Assembly (NCBI RefSeq): GCF_021496665.1
Contig: NZ_CP071246.1
Coordinates: 1,364,001 to 1,428,000, forward strand
From: Corynebacterium sp. CNCTC7651
Lineage (GTDB): Bacteria > Actinomycetota > Actinomycetes > Mycobacteriales > Mycobacteriaceae
Reading direction: 5' to 3'
DNA: 64,000 bases
Shown piece by piece: positions 1 through 8,918 of this stretch (within the stretch, counting starts at the first letter, position 1; each line of letters begins with the position of its first letter). A model generated the notes under the pieces. It had not been told where the DNA came from. It made no database searches and saw only the letters and a list, made by a program, of their open reading frames with translations. A program made the position numbers and the translations under genes.

Positions 1-627
1 GATGGAGTTCTGGGCCAGCTCGGCGGCACCGAGGGCGTTAGCGTAGCGGCGCTCAATCTTGTCGCGCACCTGGTCCAGGTTCGGGCCGGAGGCAGTGATG
101 GAGTTCATCTGCTGCATGGTCTCGGAGACCTTCTCCTGCATCTTGGCCTGCTCCAGCTGGCTCAGCAGCTTGGAACGCTCAGCCACCTGCTGCTGCAGGT
201 GTGCAGCGTTGCGCTCCACGGCCTGCTTGGCGGAAGCTGCCTGCTGCAGCGCCTGGTCGTGCAGCTGCTTGGTGTCTTCCACACCCTGCTCAGCGGTGAC
301 CAGCTGTGCGGCGAATGCCTCAGCGGCGTTCTCGTACTCCTGGGCCTTCTGCGCATCGCCCGCTCCGCGCGCCTTGTCTGCGAGCTGGAGCGCCTGACGG
401 GTGTTAGCCTGCAGCTTCTCCACGTCCTCGAGGCGGCGGTTCAGCTGCATCTCCAGCTGGCGCTGGTTGCCAATCACAGCCGCAGCCTGCTGGGACAGTG
501 CCTGGTGCTGGCGCTGTGCCTCATTGATCGCCTGCTCGATCTGGACCTTCGGGTCTGCGTTCTCTTCGATCTTGTTATCGAAAAGCGCCATCAGGTAGTT
601 CCAGAACTTCTTAAACGGGTTCGCCAT
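1..627 (-). CDS. pspA: Phage shock protein A (PspA/IM30/Vipp1 family), 3' end outside window
   Basis: The gene starts at the ATG at 627 and runs off the left edge, leaving 209 visible residues that begin [20 protein letters not shown]. The family forms peripheral membrane scaffolds that stabilise a damaged cytoplasmic membrane. The N-terminal amphipathic helix is followed by nearly continuous coiled coil rich in Gln, Glu and Ala (about residues 20-200), which is the PspA/Vipp1 hallmark. It lies directly downstream of clgR on the same strand, as in other corynebacteria and mycobacteria, where ClgR controls a PspA-type gene. The C-terminal end cannot be assessed. Confidence 0.9.
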   Translation of the reverse strand, partial: MANPFKKFWNYLMALFDNKIEENADPKVQIEQAINEAQRQHQALSQQAAAVIGNQRQLEMQLNRRLEDVEKLQANTRQALQLADKARGAGDAQKAQEYENAAEAFAAQLVTAEQGVEDTKQLHDQALQQAASAKQAVERNAAHLQQQVAERSKLLSQLEQAKMQEKVSETMQQMNSITASGPNLDQVRDKIERRYANALGAAELAQNSI

Positions 628-693
628 GGGTCAAGGACCTTTCGTGGTTTGTAACGTTAATTCTGCGTTACCACTGTAGACGCGAAACGCGCG

Positions 694-1083
694 CTACGCT
701 TCCGCGGCGGCCGGGGCGGTGGTTGCAAGCTCCTCATTCAGCTCCGGCAGCGACATGTTTGCCACGGCTTCAAACAGCACCTCCGCCACCGTGGCATCAA
801 GTGCCTGACAGATGGAGGCCAGCACCTCAGAGGACACTTCTTTCCGCCCGCGCTCCAGTTCAGAAAGGTAGCCGGGCGAGACCAACGCCGCGCTGGCGAG
901 GTCGGGCAGCGTCATGCCCTTGTCCGCGCGATAAGCGCGCAGAGACATGCCGAGCGCCTCGCGCATCAGCGGTTCGCGCTGAGCATGCTTGCGCGCAGCC
1001 AGAGATTGTCCAGCCGTGCCGAGGGCGTTGGCCGGGACTGGGCGGTGAGCCGGGATATCGCGGAGCACTGTTGTAGTTACCAT
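694..1083 (-). CDS. clgR: ClgR-type XRE helix-turn-helix transcriptional activator
   Basis: This 129-residue protein carries one XRE-type helix-turn-helix at about residues 40-100 (LRAYRADKGMTLPDLA ... SPGYLSELERGRKEVSSE). In actinobacteria ClgR activates clp protease and membrane-stress genes and is itself a Clp substrate; the Ala-rich tail ending AAAEA would fit proteolytic control, which is inference. The ATG at 1083 is preferred over the GTG at 1086 because AGGAG sits 5 nt upstream of it. The gene is followed by pspA and preceded by cinA, the standard corynebacterial arrangement, and is probably cotranscribed with pgsA and cinA. Confidence 0.88.
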   Translation of the reverse strand: MVTTTVLRDIPAHRPVPANALGTAGQSLAARKHAQREPLMREALGMSLRAYRADKGMTLPDLASAALVSPGYLSELERGRKEVSSEVLASICQALDATVAEVLFEAVANMSLPELNEELATTAPAAAEA

Positions 1084-1098
1084 CACGTCTCCTAACGG

Positions 1099-1656
1099 TT
1101 ATCGGTTGGCATTTGTTCCATCTTGGTTCTGCACCGCGGTCAACGCCCCGCGCAGGGCCGCCTCCACCGCTGCGGCACGGATTGCGTTCCGGTCGCCGGC
1201 GAGGACTCGGACGGGCTCCGGGGAGCCGTCGATAAGCGTGAAGCGCCCGAGCGCGGTGGGGACGAGTTCTGCGGCCGCGGAGGACGCCGTCCAGTGCGGG
1301 CCGGCAAGCCCAATCCAGACCTCCCCCACCGGGTGCCCGTCCTGCGGATCCGGCCCCGCGACACCGGTCAGCGCCACCGCCCAGTCCGCCCCGCACGCCG
1401 CACGCGCACCGCGAGCCATCTCCCGGGCCACCGCAGGCGAGACTGGACCGCACTCTTCGAGCACATGCTTATCGACGTTCGCCAGCCCCACCTTCACGTC
1501 CGTCGCATACGTAATCAGCCCGCCGCGCAATACGTCGGAGGCGCCGGGGACGCTGGCGAGGGTGGCAGCAGCCAAGCCCGCGGTCAAAGACTCGCAAAAG
1601 GCGATGGTCTGCCCGTGGGCGCGGAGCTCATCAATCAGCGTGTTCGCGGTACTCAT
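1099..1656 (-). CDS. cinA: CinA C-terminal-type nicotinamide-nucleotide amidohydrolase
   Basis: The 185-residue protein corresponds to the stand-alone C-terminal CinA domain (PncC), which deamidates nicotinamide mononucleotide to nicotinate mononucleotide. Family motifs are visible: ESLTAGLAAATLASVPGAS near the N terminus, the GGLITYATDVK segment and VALTGVAGPDPQDGHPVGEVWIG. The N-terminal molybdopterin-like domain of long CinA is absent, which is normal in actinobacteria. Its ATG overlaps the stop of pgsA by 4 bp, indicating translational coupling. The gene holds two copies of the 11-mer GCTTATCGACG in opposite orientations. Confidence 0.88.
   Translation of the reverse strand: MSTANTLIDELRAHGQTIAFCESLTAGLAAATLASVPGASDVLRGGLITYATDVKVGLANVDKHVLEECGPVSPAVAREMARGARAACGADWAVALTGVAGPDPQDGHPVGEVWIGLAGPHWTASSAAAELVPTALGRFTLIDGSPEPVRVLAGDRNAIRAAAVEAALRGALTAVQNQDGTNANR
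1227..1237 (-). repeat. GCTTATCGACG oligomer, copy 1 (in cinA)
   Basis: This is an exact minus-strand copy of the over-represented 11-mer. On the coding strand it encodes Leu-Ile-Asp using the CTT leucine codon. Confidence 0.8.
1467..1477 (+). repeat. GCTTATCGACG oligomer, copy 2 (in cinA)
   Basis: This exact plus-strand copy is antisense to cinA, where it encodes Val-Asp-Lys. It is followed by TTCGCC and lies 230 bp from copy 1 in the opposite orientation. Confidence 0.8.
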
Positions 1657-2189
1657 TTGTTCACTTTCTCTGCGTCAACGAGGTACTGGATGCCGGTGAC
1701 CACGGTGACAGCCGCGGCGAGGATCATCACCACAAGCGTGGGGACGTCCATCCAGGCCGGCAGCGGGCAGAGGTACATGGCCACACCGACGGTCTGTAGG
1801 ACGGTCTTGAGCTTGCCGCCCTTCGACGCCGGGACAACCTTGCCCTGCCGCAGCATCCACATGCGCCAGAAAGTAATGCCCAGTTCGCGGATGATGATCA
1901 TCACGGTGATCCACACCGGCAAGGTGGAGGCGATGTTCAGGCTCACCAGCGCCGTAATCATCAGCGCCTTGTCCGCGATGGGGTCCGCGATCTTGCCAAA
2001 GTCGGTGACCAAGCCGCGCGAGCGGGCGATATCGCCGTCCAACTTGTCCGTAATCATCAGCGCGACGAAGAGGCCGAAGGCCCACCACCACTGCTGCGTA
2101 AGCACCAGCCAGGCAAAAACCGGGATGAAGATGATGCGCAGCGACGTGAGAATGTTGGGCAAGTTCCAATTGGACTGCTTCTGGGTCAC
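1653..2189 (-). CDS. pgsA: CDP-diacylglycerol-glycerol-3-phosphate 3-phosphatidyltransferase
   Basis: This membrane enzyme makes phosphatidylglycerophosphate from CDP-diacylglycerol and glycerol 3-phosphate. The complete CDP-alcohol phosphotransferase signature DG-x2-AR-x8-G-x3-D-x3-D is readable as DGDIARSRGLVTDFGKIADP followed by IAD. Hydrophobic segments surround it. I place the start at the GTG at 2189, ten nt after GGGAGG; a GTG at 2198 is in frame but abuts that Shine-Dalgarno sequence. The gene overlaps cinA by 4 bp. Actinobacteria carry several paralogs, so PgsA rather than a phosphatidylinositol synthase is likely but not certain. Confidence 0.85.
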   Translation of the reverse strand: MTQKQSNWNLPNILTSLRIIFIPVFAWLVLTQQWWWAFGLFVALMITDKLDGDIARSRGLVTDFGKIADPIADKALMITALVSLNIASTLPVWITVMIIIRELGITFWRMWMLRQGKVVPASKGGKLKTVLQTVGVAMYLCPLPAWMDVPTLVVMILAAAVTVVTGIQYLVDAEKVNK

Positions 2190-2241
2190 CTGTGTCACGC
2201 CTCCCAGAGTACAGAGCGCCCCCGTCGCGCCCGGACTGCCC

Positions 2242-2247
2242 TAGACT
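2242..2247 (+). promoter_or_regulatory. -10 element TAGACT, probable leaderless start of YciI gene
   Basis: TAGACT lies 8 nt before the ATG at 2256 and there is no Shine-Dalgarno sequence between them, so transcription probably starts at or next to the start codon. Confidence 0.5.
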
Positions 2248-2255
2248 GCCGTTGC

Positions 2256-2543
2256 ATGAAGTACTTTGCAGTCACCTACACCTACGGCGAGGATCAGGCC
2301 CTAGTCGACGCCACCCGCCCCGAGCACCGCGAGTTCATCGCGTCCCAGCTCTCCCTCGGCCGCATCGTCGGCTCCGGTCCTTACGTGGACGGCACCCAGG
2401 CCCTGATCATCATCCAGCTGTCGGACACCGCCACCGAGGCCGATGCAGCAGAGGTGATGGATCAGGATCCGTACACCCAGAAGGGTGCGCTGGCGAAGCG
2501 CGAGATCCGGGAGTGGAACCCGGTCTCGAACATCTTCATCTAA
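2256..2543 (+). CDS. YciI family protein
   Basis: This is a 95-residue single-domain protein of the YciI/YCII ferredoxin-like fold (dimeric alpha-beta barrel superfamily). The N-terminal strand MKYFAVTYTYGED, the region PEHREFIASQLSLGRIVGSGPYVDG and a GALAKREIREWNP C-terminal segment match the family, which has a conserved His-Asp pair near the active cleft. No specific substrate is known for most members. It is divergent from pgsA and convergent with terC; its stop is adjacent to the terC stop at 2544. Confidence 0.85.
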   Translation: MKYFAVTYTYGEDQALVDATRPEHREFIASQLSLGRIVGSGPYVDGTQALIIIQLSDTATEADAAEVMDQDPYTQKGALAKREIREWNPVSNIFI

Positions 2544-3713
2544 CTACTTGCCGCCGCGGGCCACGTCGAGGTGGTCCGTGTCGCGGGAGCCGGTTGCGGT
2601 GTGGTCGCCCTTGCCGGAGGTAGCCGGGTCATCGATCCACTCGATGTGGTTGCCCTTGTTATCCACCTTGCGGCGGTTGCCGTGATCGTCGTAATCGATG
2701 TGGAACTTCGGACCCTCCGGGTCCTTCTCGCCGCTCTTGATCATCTGCCGCTCCTTTGCCATGGACGCGACCGCGGTGATGACCAGCGTGGCGATGATCA
2801 CCACCAGCGAGGTCACAGTGCCAATCTCCGGCACGTTGAAGCCCTCGCCGCCGCTGATGAACGGCAGGTTGTTCTCGTGCAACGCGTGCAGCAGCAGCTT
2901 CACGCCGATGAAGCCGAGGATGACGGCCAAGCCGTACGGCAGGTACACCAGCTTGTCCAGCAGACCGTTGAGCAGGAAGTAAAGCTGGCGCAGACCCAGC
3001 AGCGCGAACGCGTTCGCGGTGAAGACCAGGAACGGCTCGGTGGTAATGCCGAAGATAGCCGGGATGGAGTCGAAGGCGAACATCACGTCGATAAAGCCGA
3101 TCGCCAGCAGCGCAACGAACAGCGGGGTCACGGCCTTCTTGCCGGCCTCCGTCACGGACACCAGCTTGTCCCCGTGGTAGGACTCCGTCACCGGGATTGC
3201 CTTGCGCAGGGTCTTGACCACGAACATGTCGTTGGGGTCCTGCTCCGGCTGGTCCGTCGCCTCGTCGTACACCAGCTTGATCGCGGTGTAGAGCAAGAAC
3301 GCGGCGAAGATGTAGAAGACCCAGGACCAGGCCGAGATGATCACGGCGCCGAGCAGGATGAAGATCAGGCGGAACACCAGCGCCATGACGATACCGATCA
3401 ACAGCACCTTCTGCTGGTATGCGCGCGGGATCTTGAACGCGCCCATGATCAGCGCGAACACGAAGAGGTTGTCAATAGAGAGCGACAGCTCGGTGATGTA
3501 ACCGGTGAAGAACTGCACCGAGTGCTCCGCGTCCCAGAGCCACCATACGATGCCGCCGAAGACGCAAGCCATCGCCATGTAGAACAGTGCCCAGCCGCCG
3601 GATTCCTTCATGGAGGGCTCGTGGGGCGTGCGGACGTGCGAGACGAAATCGAAAACAAAAAAGCCGAGGATAATGGCGCTGGTAACCAGCCAGATCCACA
3701 AGGGGACGTTCAT
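2544..3713 (-). CDS. TerC/Alx family integral membrane protein, probable manganese exporter
   Basis: The 389-residue protein has about nine membrane segments and the two signature TerC motifs, TELSLSIDNLFVFALIMG and IDVMFAFDSIPAIFGIT, whose acidic residues are conserved in metal-handling members such as Alx and MntP-associated TerC proteins. An unusually long hydrophilic C-terminal tail (about residues 325-389) is rich in Asp, Lys, Gly and His. The ATG at 3713 is preceded by GGAGG. A yybP-ykoY-type Mn2+ riboswitch immediately upstream supports a manganese role over tellurite resistance, which is only the historical family name. Confidence 0.88.
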   Translation of the reverse strand: MNVPLWIWLVTSAIILGFFVFDFVSHVRTPHEPSMKESGGWALFYMAMACVFGGIVWWLWDAEHSVQFFTGYITELSLSIDNLFVFALIMGAFKIPRAYQQKVLLIGIVMALVFRLIFILLGAVIISAWSWVFYIFAAFLLYTAIKLVYDEATDQPEQDPNDMFVVKTLRKAIPVTESYHGDKLVSVTEAGKKAVTPLFVALLAIGFIDVMFAFDSIPAIFGITTEPFLVFTANAFALLGLRQLYFLLNGLLDKLVYLPYGLAVILGFIGVKLLLHALHENNLPFISGGEGFNVPEIGTVTSLVVIIATLVITAVASMAKERQMIKSGEKDPEGPKFHIDYDDHGNRRKVDNKGNHIEWIDDPATSGKGDHTATGSRDTDHLDVARGGK

Positions 3714-3717
3714 GCGT

Positions 3718-3870
3718 GCCTCCGGTCAAGGGTGAGTAAACGACCGGAGGTCTCCCCCACCAGCTTCACGACGGCGGGCCGCCCCGACCGGGACCCACCA
3801 GATGCAGGTGCCGTGTTGACGATCGCGGGCGATTGCGGGGTACTCCCCTCCAACGGGTGGCAACTTTACC
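3718..3870 (-). promoter_or_regulatory. yybP-ykoY-type manganese riboswitch upstream of terC
   Basis: Read on the minus strand, the 5' leader contains the family landmarks in order: GGGGAGTA (3848-3841), GTCAACAC in the middle, and GGGGGAGACC (about 3758-3749). A P1 stem can form between TTGGAGG (3853-3847) and CCTCCGG (3750-3744). The same CCTCCGGTC (3750-3742) is perfectly complementary over 9 bp to GACCGGAGG (3726-3718), which holds the terC Shine-Dalgarno sequence. The two pairings exclude each other, so ligand-stabilised P1 would free the ribosome site: a translational ON switch. The boundaries are approximate. Confidence 0.83.
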
Positions 3871-3897
3871 CGTCGGCCGGGTTGCGTGCACTACCGG

Positions 3898-4488
3898 CTA
3901 CGCGAAAAGGTCATTCTTCGGGTCGAGCACCGCGTTGAGTTCCAAAATGTTTTGGACTTCCTCCGCGGCGGGTTCCCCAAAGTGGTGGGCCACGAAAGCG
4001 AGCGCCATATCGGTCCCGGCAGACACACCTGACGAAGTCCAACGGTCGCGGTCATGCACCCATCGGGCAGTGCGCACCCATTCGACGTCGCCGCCGAACG
4101 AGGTAGCCCAGTCGTAGGCGCGCTTGTTGGTGGTCGCGCGGTATCCCTCCAGAAGGCCGGAAGCAGCGAGTAGTGCCGCGCCCGTGCAGACAGAAGTGGT
4201 GATGTCCGCGCGTTCAGACATCCGAACCAGCTCAGCCCCGAAGGCTTCATCATCCACCAACCGGCGGGTGCCCGCACCGCCGGGCACCATGAGCACGTCG
4301 CCAGTCATTTCGTCGTAGCTGGCGTGCGCGGAGATCTCGACGCCTTGACTACTCGCAACTGGCCCACCGTCCGCGGAGAGCAGCTCAACGCTTAAACCCT
4401 CCACCTTGGCGAAGACTTCCACCGGCCCAGCGACGTCCAGGAGTTCGAAGTCCTCGAAGAGCACCACCGAGATGGTGCGCGGAAGCAT
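3898..4488 (-). CDS. DJ-1/PfpI family glutamine amidotransferase-like protein
   Basis: The 196-residue protein has the flavodoxin-like DJ-1/PfpI fold. The putative nucleophile is the Cys in SVCTGAALLAASGLL on the nucleophile elbow, with a conserved acidic residue near the N terminus in FEDFELLDVAGP and the MVPGGAGTR strand-turn. This combination is closest to isonitrile-hydratase-like members, but the substrate cannot be read from the sequence. The ATG at 4488 is chosen because ACAGGAG lies just upstream; longer in-frame extensions run into ftsK. It follows ftsK by 14 bp on the same strand and may be cotranscribed. Confidence 0.85.
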   Translation of the reverse strand: MLPRTISVVLFEDFELLDVAGPVEVFAKVEGLSVELLSADGGPVASSQGVEISAHASYDEMTGDVLMVPGGAGTRRLVDDEAFGAELVRMSERADITTSVCTGAALLAASGLLEGYRATTNKRAYDWATSFGGDVEWVRTARWVHDRDRWTSSGVSAGTDMALAFVAHHFGEPAAEEVQNILELNAVLDPKNDLFA

Positions 4489-4502
4489 CGAAGCTCCTGT
4501 CA

Positions 4503-7500
4503 CTAGAACGCTCCGCCGGTCGGGTTGTAGGTGGCCTGCACCGTCTTCGTGCCACCGTCGTCGTCGAGGTCTGAGTCTGAGCCGTCGAAAAGCGACGGCT
4601 CCTCGGTGGGTGCCTCTGCGGGGTCGGCGCCCTTGATCATCCACAGGATGGTGTCCAGCTCCTCGGGTTTGACCAGCACCTCGCGGGCCTTGGAGCCCTC
4701 GGAGGGGCCGACCACGCCGCGGGTCTCCATGAGGTCCATGAGGCGGCCGGCCTTGGCGAAGCCGATGCGCAGCTTGCGCTGCAGCATGGACGTGGAGCCG
4801 AGCTGCGAGGTGACAACAAGCTCGACGGCCTCGAGGAGGTCGTCCATGTCCTTGCCGATTTCCTCGTCGATCTGCTTCGCCTCGGCGGCCTTGTCCTCGG
4901 TGACGCCCTCGACGTACTCGGGCTCGGACTGGTTCTTGGCGGCCTCGACCACGGCCTGGATCTCTTCGTCCGTGACAAAGGCACCCTGCAGGCGCTGCGG
5001 CTTACCGGCGCCCTGCGGGATGAACAGGCCGTCGCCCATGCCGATCAACTTTTCTGCGCCGGCTTGGTCCAGGATCACGCGGGAGTCTGTCAGCGAGGAC
5101 GTTGCGAACGCGAGGCGGGACGGCACGTTGGTCTTGATCAGGCCGGTGACCACATCCACACTCGGGCGCTGCGTGGCCAGCACCAGGTGGATGCCGGCGG
5201 CGCGGGCCTTCTGTGTGATGCGGACGATGGAGTCCTCGATCTCCTTCGGCGCCGTCATCATCAGATCCGCCAGCTCATCCACCACGCACACGATGAACGG
5301 GTACGGGCGCATCTCCCGCTCCGATCCCGGGGGCGCCGTAAGTTCCCCGGAGCGCACCTTGCGGTTGAAGTCCTTGATGTGGCGCACGCGCGCGGACTTC
5401 ATGTCCATGTAGCGCTGCTCCATCTCCTCCACCAACCACTGCAGCGCGGCCGCCGCCTTCTTCGGCTGGGTGATGATCGGCGTGATCAGGTGCGGGATGC
5501 CCTCGTACGGCGTGAGCTCCACCATCTTCGGGTCCACCAGAATCAGGCGGACCTCCTCAGGCGTGGCGCGCGTGAGCAGGGAAATCAACATGGAGTTGAC
5601 AAACGCGGACTTACCGGAGCCGGTGGAACCGGCGACCAGCAAGTGCGGCATCTTCTGCACGCTCGCGGCGACGAAGTCGCCCTCGATGTCCTTGCCCAAG
5701 CCGATCAGCATCGGGTCCGCGTCCGCGGCCACCTTCGGCGCATCCAGCACGTCGCGCAGGCGCACCATCTCGCGGTCCTGATTCGGCACCTCAATACCCA
5801 CGGCAGACTTGCCCGGGATCGGGGTGAGCAGGCGCACATTATCAGTGGCCGCGGCGTACGCCAGGTTGGACTGCAGGTTCGTAATCTTGGAAACCTTCAC
5901 GCCCGGGCCCAGCTCAACCTCGTAGCGCGTCACTGTCGGGCCGCGCGAGAAGCCCGTCACCTGCGCATCCACGTGGAACTCCTCGAAGACATCCGTGATC
6001 GCCTCAATCATGCGATCGTTCGCCTCAGTCCGCGTCTTCGGCTTCGATCCCGCCACCAGCAGGTCCGTCGTAGGCAGCACGTAGTCGGAATTCCCCTGCG
6101 GCGTGCGCTTCACCGGTTTCGGTGCTTCCTCGCGCTTCTCCAGCTCAGATTTCGGGGTGCTGGCTGGCACCGCCGCGGCATCGATTCCGCTGCGCGCCAC
6201 GATGGCCTGGCGCATTGCCTCGCGCGAGGATTCCACGGCGTCGGGGGCTTCTGCTTGGCGACGTTCCCCCGAACCCTCTCCATGCTCTTCCCTCGGCAGC
6301 ACTGCCGTCTCTTCACGGGATGGCTTGCGGGCCGGACGGGTTTGGCGCGGCTGGCTCTGGGGAGCCGGTTCGCGTGCTGCAACTGGCTCACGCGGCACAA
6401 CCACGGTCGAGCCGGAATCCGGCTCATTGCCGGCAGCGTAAACGGTGGCAGAGTCCTCCGACTCCTCGATCTCGTCTGCCCAGTCGATCACTGTGTCCGC
6501 GTCGTCGCCGTCTGCGGGATAGTTATCCATCGGCGTGCGGCGGCGCGGACGGGTGGCGCGCTGCGGTTCGCGGCGGGTGGTTTCAGTGTTGCGGTCGGTG
6601 CTCTGGACAGCCTCGCGCGACTTCAGCTGCGGCGCAGGCCGCTCCGAGCGCGGTGCTGATGTGCGCTCGCGCCCCTCTGCGATCGCCTCGATATCTCGGT
6701 CGGCCCGGCTGTACTGGTCGGCGTCGGAGGAATCGTCGTCAAGCTCGGTGCCCTGACCCTCGCCCTTTTCCAGCAGCTGGGCGATGAGCGCGCGGAGGTA
6801 GTCGTACGCCTCACGCACGGTGATGCCGGTGGTTTTCAGCGCGCCGTAGACGATCACTAACGCCAACAGCGGCACAGCAACGTAGGGCGAGAATGCAGCG
6901 GAGAGCACTCCGCCGAACAGCGCGCCGATGGCGCCGCCCGCAACGCGGCGAGCCTCCCAGTCTGCCGGCGTGCCGGCGAAGACGTGCACCATGCCCAGCA
7001 TTGCAACGGCGATGATGCTCAGGCCAAGCGCGACGCGCCCGCGAACGGCCGCCGGCGTGCGCACGTTGAGCATGAGCGCAATAGCTACGCCAACCAGCAC
7101 CACGGGGAGGATGAGCGCGCCAGCGCCGATCACCCAGTGGCAGCCTTGCGCGATGGCGCGGCCGACGGGTCCGGCAACATCCATCCACACGGATGCACCG
7201 ATGATGGCAGCCAATCCGATAAGCACGAGCCCCCACGCATCAGCGTGAGTGTTCACTGGGGCGGGTTCTTGCTGCCCTTGCTGCTCCTCCTGCGCCATGC
7301 GGGGCTGCGCCTCCTCTCGGTTTCGGCGGCGCGGTCGCGGGGTGTCTTCATACGCTGCGTCATACCCCGCCTCGTATCCGCTTGCGTACGCCTGCTCTTC
7401 CTCGGGCTCGGGAGCGAAGGGGTCGAACGTGTCCTCCTCGTCCTCCCGTGCGTTGCGGCGGCGACCGCCACCAAAGCCGGAACCGATGTTGGACACTGTC

Positions 7501-7733
7501 GAACCGAACCACCGTGCGGCGGAACCGAGCGACTCCCCCACTACGCGCGTGGCAGATCCCACACGCTCATCCGCAGTCTGGGATGCAACCATCGACGCAG
7601 TTGGCGGGTGGGTCATAGAGACCGGCGCCCGCGAGGAGGTGTAATCCCGCTCCCCCGACCGTGGCGCGTTTGACCGGCCGCTAGGGCCGGTTCGGGCGCG
7701 CGTTGAACGTGGGGCGGAATTTTTGACAGACAT
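4503..7733 (-). CDS. ftsK: DNA translocase FtsK/SpoIIIE
   Basis: The 1076-residue protein is the septal DNA pump that clears chromosome termini during division. After a disordered N-terminal stretch (about 1-155, acidic and Gln-rich) come about four or five membrane segments (about 160-310), then a long low-complexity Arg/Glu/Pro linker (about 325-530), then the RecA-like motor with Walker A GSTGSGKS and Walker [15 protein letters not shown]. The C-terminal gamma domain ([20 protein letters not shown] ... [13 protein letters not shown]) would read polar DNA sequences. The ATG at 7733 has only a weak Shine-Dalgarno sequence, so the exact start is less certain. A T-variant of the repeated oligomer lies at 4583-4593. 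Confidence 0.95.
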   Translation of the reverse strand: MSVKNSAPRSTRARTGPSGRSNAPRSGERDYTSSRAPVSMTHPPTASMVASQTADERVGSATRVVGESLGSAARWFGSTVSNIGSGFGGGRRRNAREDEEDTFDPFAPEPEEEQAYASGYEAGYDAAYEDTPRPRRRNREEAQPRMAQEEQQGQQEPAPVNTHADAWGLVLIGLAAIIGASVWMDVAGPVGRAIAQGCHWVIGAGALILPVVLVGVAIALMLNVRTPAAVRGRVALGLSIIAVAMLGMVHVFAGTPADWEARRVAGGAIGALFGGVLSAAFSPYVAVPLLALVIVYGALKTTGITVREAYDYLRALIAQLLEKGEGQGTELDDDSSDADQYSRADRDIEAIAEGRERTSAPRSERPAPQLKSREAVQSTDRNTETTRREPQRATRPRRRTPMDNYPADGDDADTVIDWADEIEESEDSATVYAAGNEPDSGSTVVVPREPVAAREPAPQSQPRQTRPARKPSREETAVLPREEHGEGSGERRQAEAPDAVESSREAMRQAIVARSGIDAAAVPASTPKSELEKREEAPKPVKRTPQGNSDYVLPTTDLLVAGSKPKTRTEANDRMIEAITDVFEEFHVDAQVTGFSRGPTVTRYEVELGPGVKVSKITNLQSNLAYAAATDNVRLLTPIPGKSAVGIEVPNQDREMVRLRDVLDAPKVAADADPMLIGLGKDIEGDFVAASVQKMPHLLVAGSTGSGKSAFVNSMLISLLTRATPEEVRLILVDPKMVELTPYEGIPHLITPIITQPKKAAAALQWLVEEMEQRYMDMKSARVRHIKDFNRKVRSGELTAPPGSEREMRPYPFIVCVVDELADLMMTAPKEIEDSIVRITQKARAAGIHLVLATQRPSVDVVTGLIKTNVPSRLAFATSSLTDSRVILDQAGAEKLIGMGDGLFIPQGAGKPQRLQGAFVTDEEIQAVVEAAKNQSEPEYVEGVTEDKAAEAKQIDEEIGKDMDDLLEAVELVVTSQLGSTSMLQRKLRIGFAKAGRLMDLMETRGVVGPSEGSKAREVLVKPEELDTILWMIKGADPAEAPTEEPSLFDGSDSDLDDDGGTKTVQATYNPTGGAF

Positions 7734-7817
7734 GTAAGTAACAGTAGTACCTCATGTCACATCCATCCCACGCGCCACACGGGCTGGTGCCGAGTTTCAG
7801 CGCAAGTGAGATTGCGG

Positions 7818-8444
7818 CTAGACGCCGCGGCTCAGCTGTTCTGCTGCGGCAGTGTTGCCGGTGATTTCCACCTTTGCGGCGTCGCGGCCGGAAACCCAGA
7901 TCAGCAGCTCTCCTGGTTCGCCTGATACGCGGATTACATCGTCCCCGCGTTCCGCGACCCCCTTCTTCCCGCCCAGGGTGACGGGTGGGAGATTCGGCGG
8001 GGTGAGCACCACTGGGACATCCGACGAACGGAAGGCGAGTGTGCCGAAACGCTTCGCCCATTCGAGCAGCTGCTTGTTCACCGCCTGGCTGAACTCGCGC
8101 GGTTCAACGACCCCGCCGCCGCGGCGCACGTCCTCGTGGTGGATGAAGTGCTCTGCCGTGTTCATCGCGGCGTCCACCGGTTTCAGCAGAGCGGGTGGCC
8201 CGGACATCCACTCCTTCACCACCGCGTCATAATCCCGCGCCTTCTGCTTGTCCATTTCCCGGTCCAGGATTGGCTCTAACGGGCTGACAAACATTCCCGG
8301 CGCCGCCCACGGCTTGCGCTCCCGGATCAGCAGGTGCGCGGCGAGGTCTCGGGTGACCCACCCCCCGTTCAACGTGGGGGCTTCTGGGCCAACCTCAAGC
8401 AGGAGTTCGCCGAGGCGCTGGCGCTCTTTCTGTGCGAATGACAT
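7818..8444 (-). CDS. TIGR03085-type (DinB/maleylpyruvate isomerase-fold) protein
   Basis: The 208-residue protein starts MSFAQKERQRLGELLLEVGP and matches the actinobacterial TIGR03085 family of the DinB/MDMPI four-helix superfamily. Candidate metal-binding histidines are in LAAHLLIRERKP and AEHFIHHEDVRR, with the family-typical W near RKPWAAPG. No enzymatic activity is established for this subfamily; mycothiol-dependent chemistry is known only for relatives. The start at 8444 fits the family length, although a GTG-extended reading upstream is open. Confidence 0.85.
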   Translation of the reverse strand: MSFAQKERQRLGELLLEVGPEAPTLNGGWVTRDLAAHLLIRERKPWAAPGMFVSPLEPILDREMDKQKARDYDAVVKEWMSGPPALLKPVDAAMNTAEHFIHHEDVRRGGGVVEPREFSQAVNKQLLEWAKRFGTLAFRSSDVPVVLTPPNLPPVTLGGKKGVAERGDDVIRVSGEPGELLIWVSGRDAAKVEITGNTAAAEQLSRGV

Positions 8445-8466
8445 GCCGCCCAGCGTAGCCAGTTCT

Positions 8467-8901
8467 TTAGAGCGAGGAGCCGAACAGCACTGCACCCACC
8501 GGATTATGGGTGGCAAAGTGGACCAGCTGCCCGCGGAGGCGGAACACAGGCGCAAAGAAGGCGACGACCGGGTCCGTGGTCACGCGCTTGACGGAAGTGC
8601 GGCCGGGGCCGAGGTCAGTCACCTTCATCCCCGGCATGTGGCACTCCTGCAGCCCGCCCTTGTTCCAGAGACACAGGATGTGATCTGCCGGGTAACGTCC
8701 AATCACCTCGATCGCTTCGGAGTTCGGGTTCGGCTCGCCCGGACGCACAACGTCATACTCCAGCCACTGGGTCATAAACGGCGCTTCGAACGGCACCGGT
8801 GTTCCGGGGCGCACCTCTCGGGGGCTCGCGCCTGCCGGGGCGGCAGCACAGGTGAGTGCGACAGTTGCGGCAAGAGCACCTGCAGTAATCTTGGATTTCA
8901 T
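8467..8901 (-). CDS. Small exported protein, paralog of the gene at 8919-9386
   Basis: I do not recognise a named family. The 144-residue product has a Sec signal peptide (MKSKITAGALAATVALTCAAAPAGAS, cleavage probably after AGA-S). The mature part aligns with its neighbour over its whole length: PGT-VP(F/Y)EA, the QW-x2-Y-x-VV segment, EVIGR(Y/F), and a pair of cysteines spaced 10-11 residues apart around an NKGGL or NAKGGL core that could form a disulphide. It is 17 bp downstream of that neighbour, probably in the same transcript, and looks like a tandem duplication of a secreted protein. Confidence 0.75.
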   Translation of the reverse strand: MKSKITAGALAATVALTCAAAPAGASPREVRPGTPVPFEAPFMTQWLEYDVVRPGEPNPNSEAIEVIGRYPADHILCLWNKGGLQECHMPGMKVTDLGPGRTSVKRVTTDPVVAFFAPVFRLRGQLVHFATHNPVGAVLFGSSL

Positions 8902-8918
8902 CTCAGCTCCTTAGTGCT

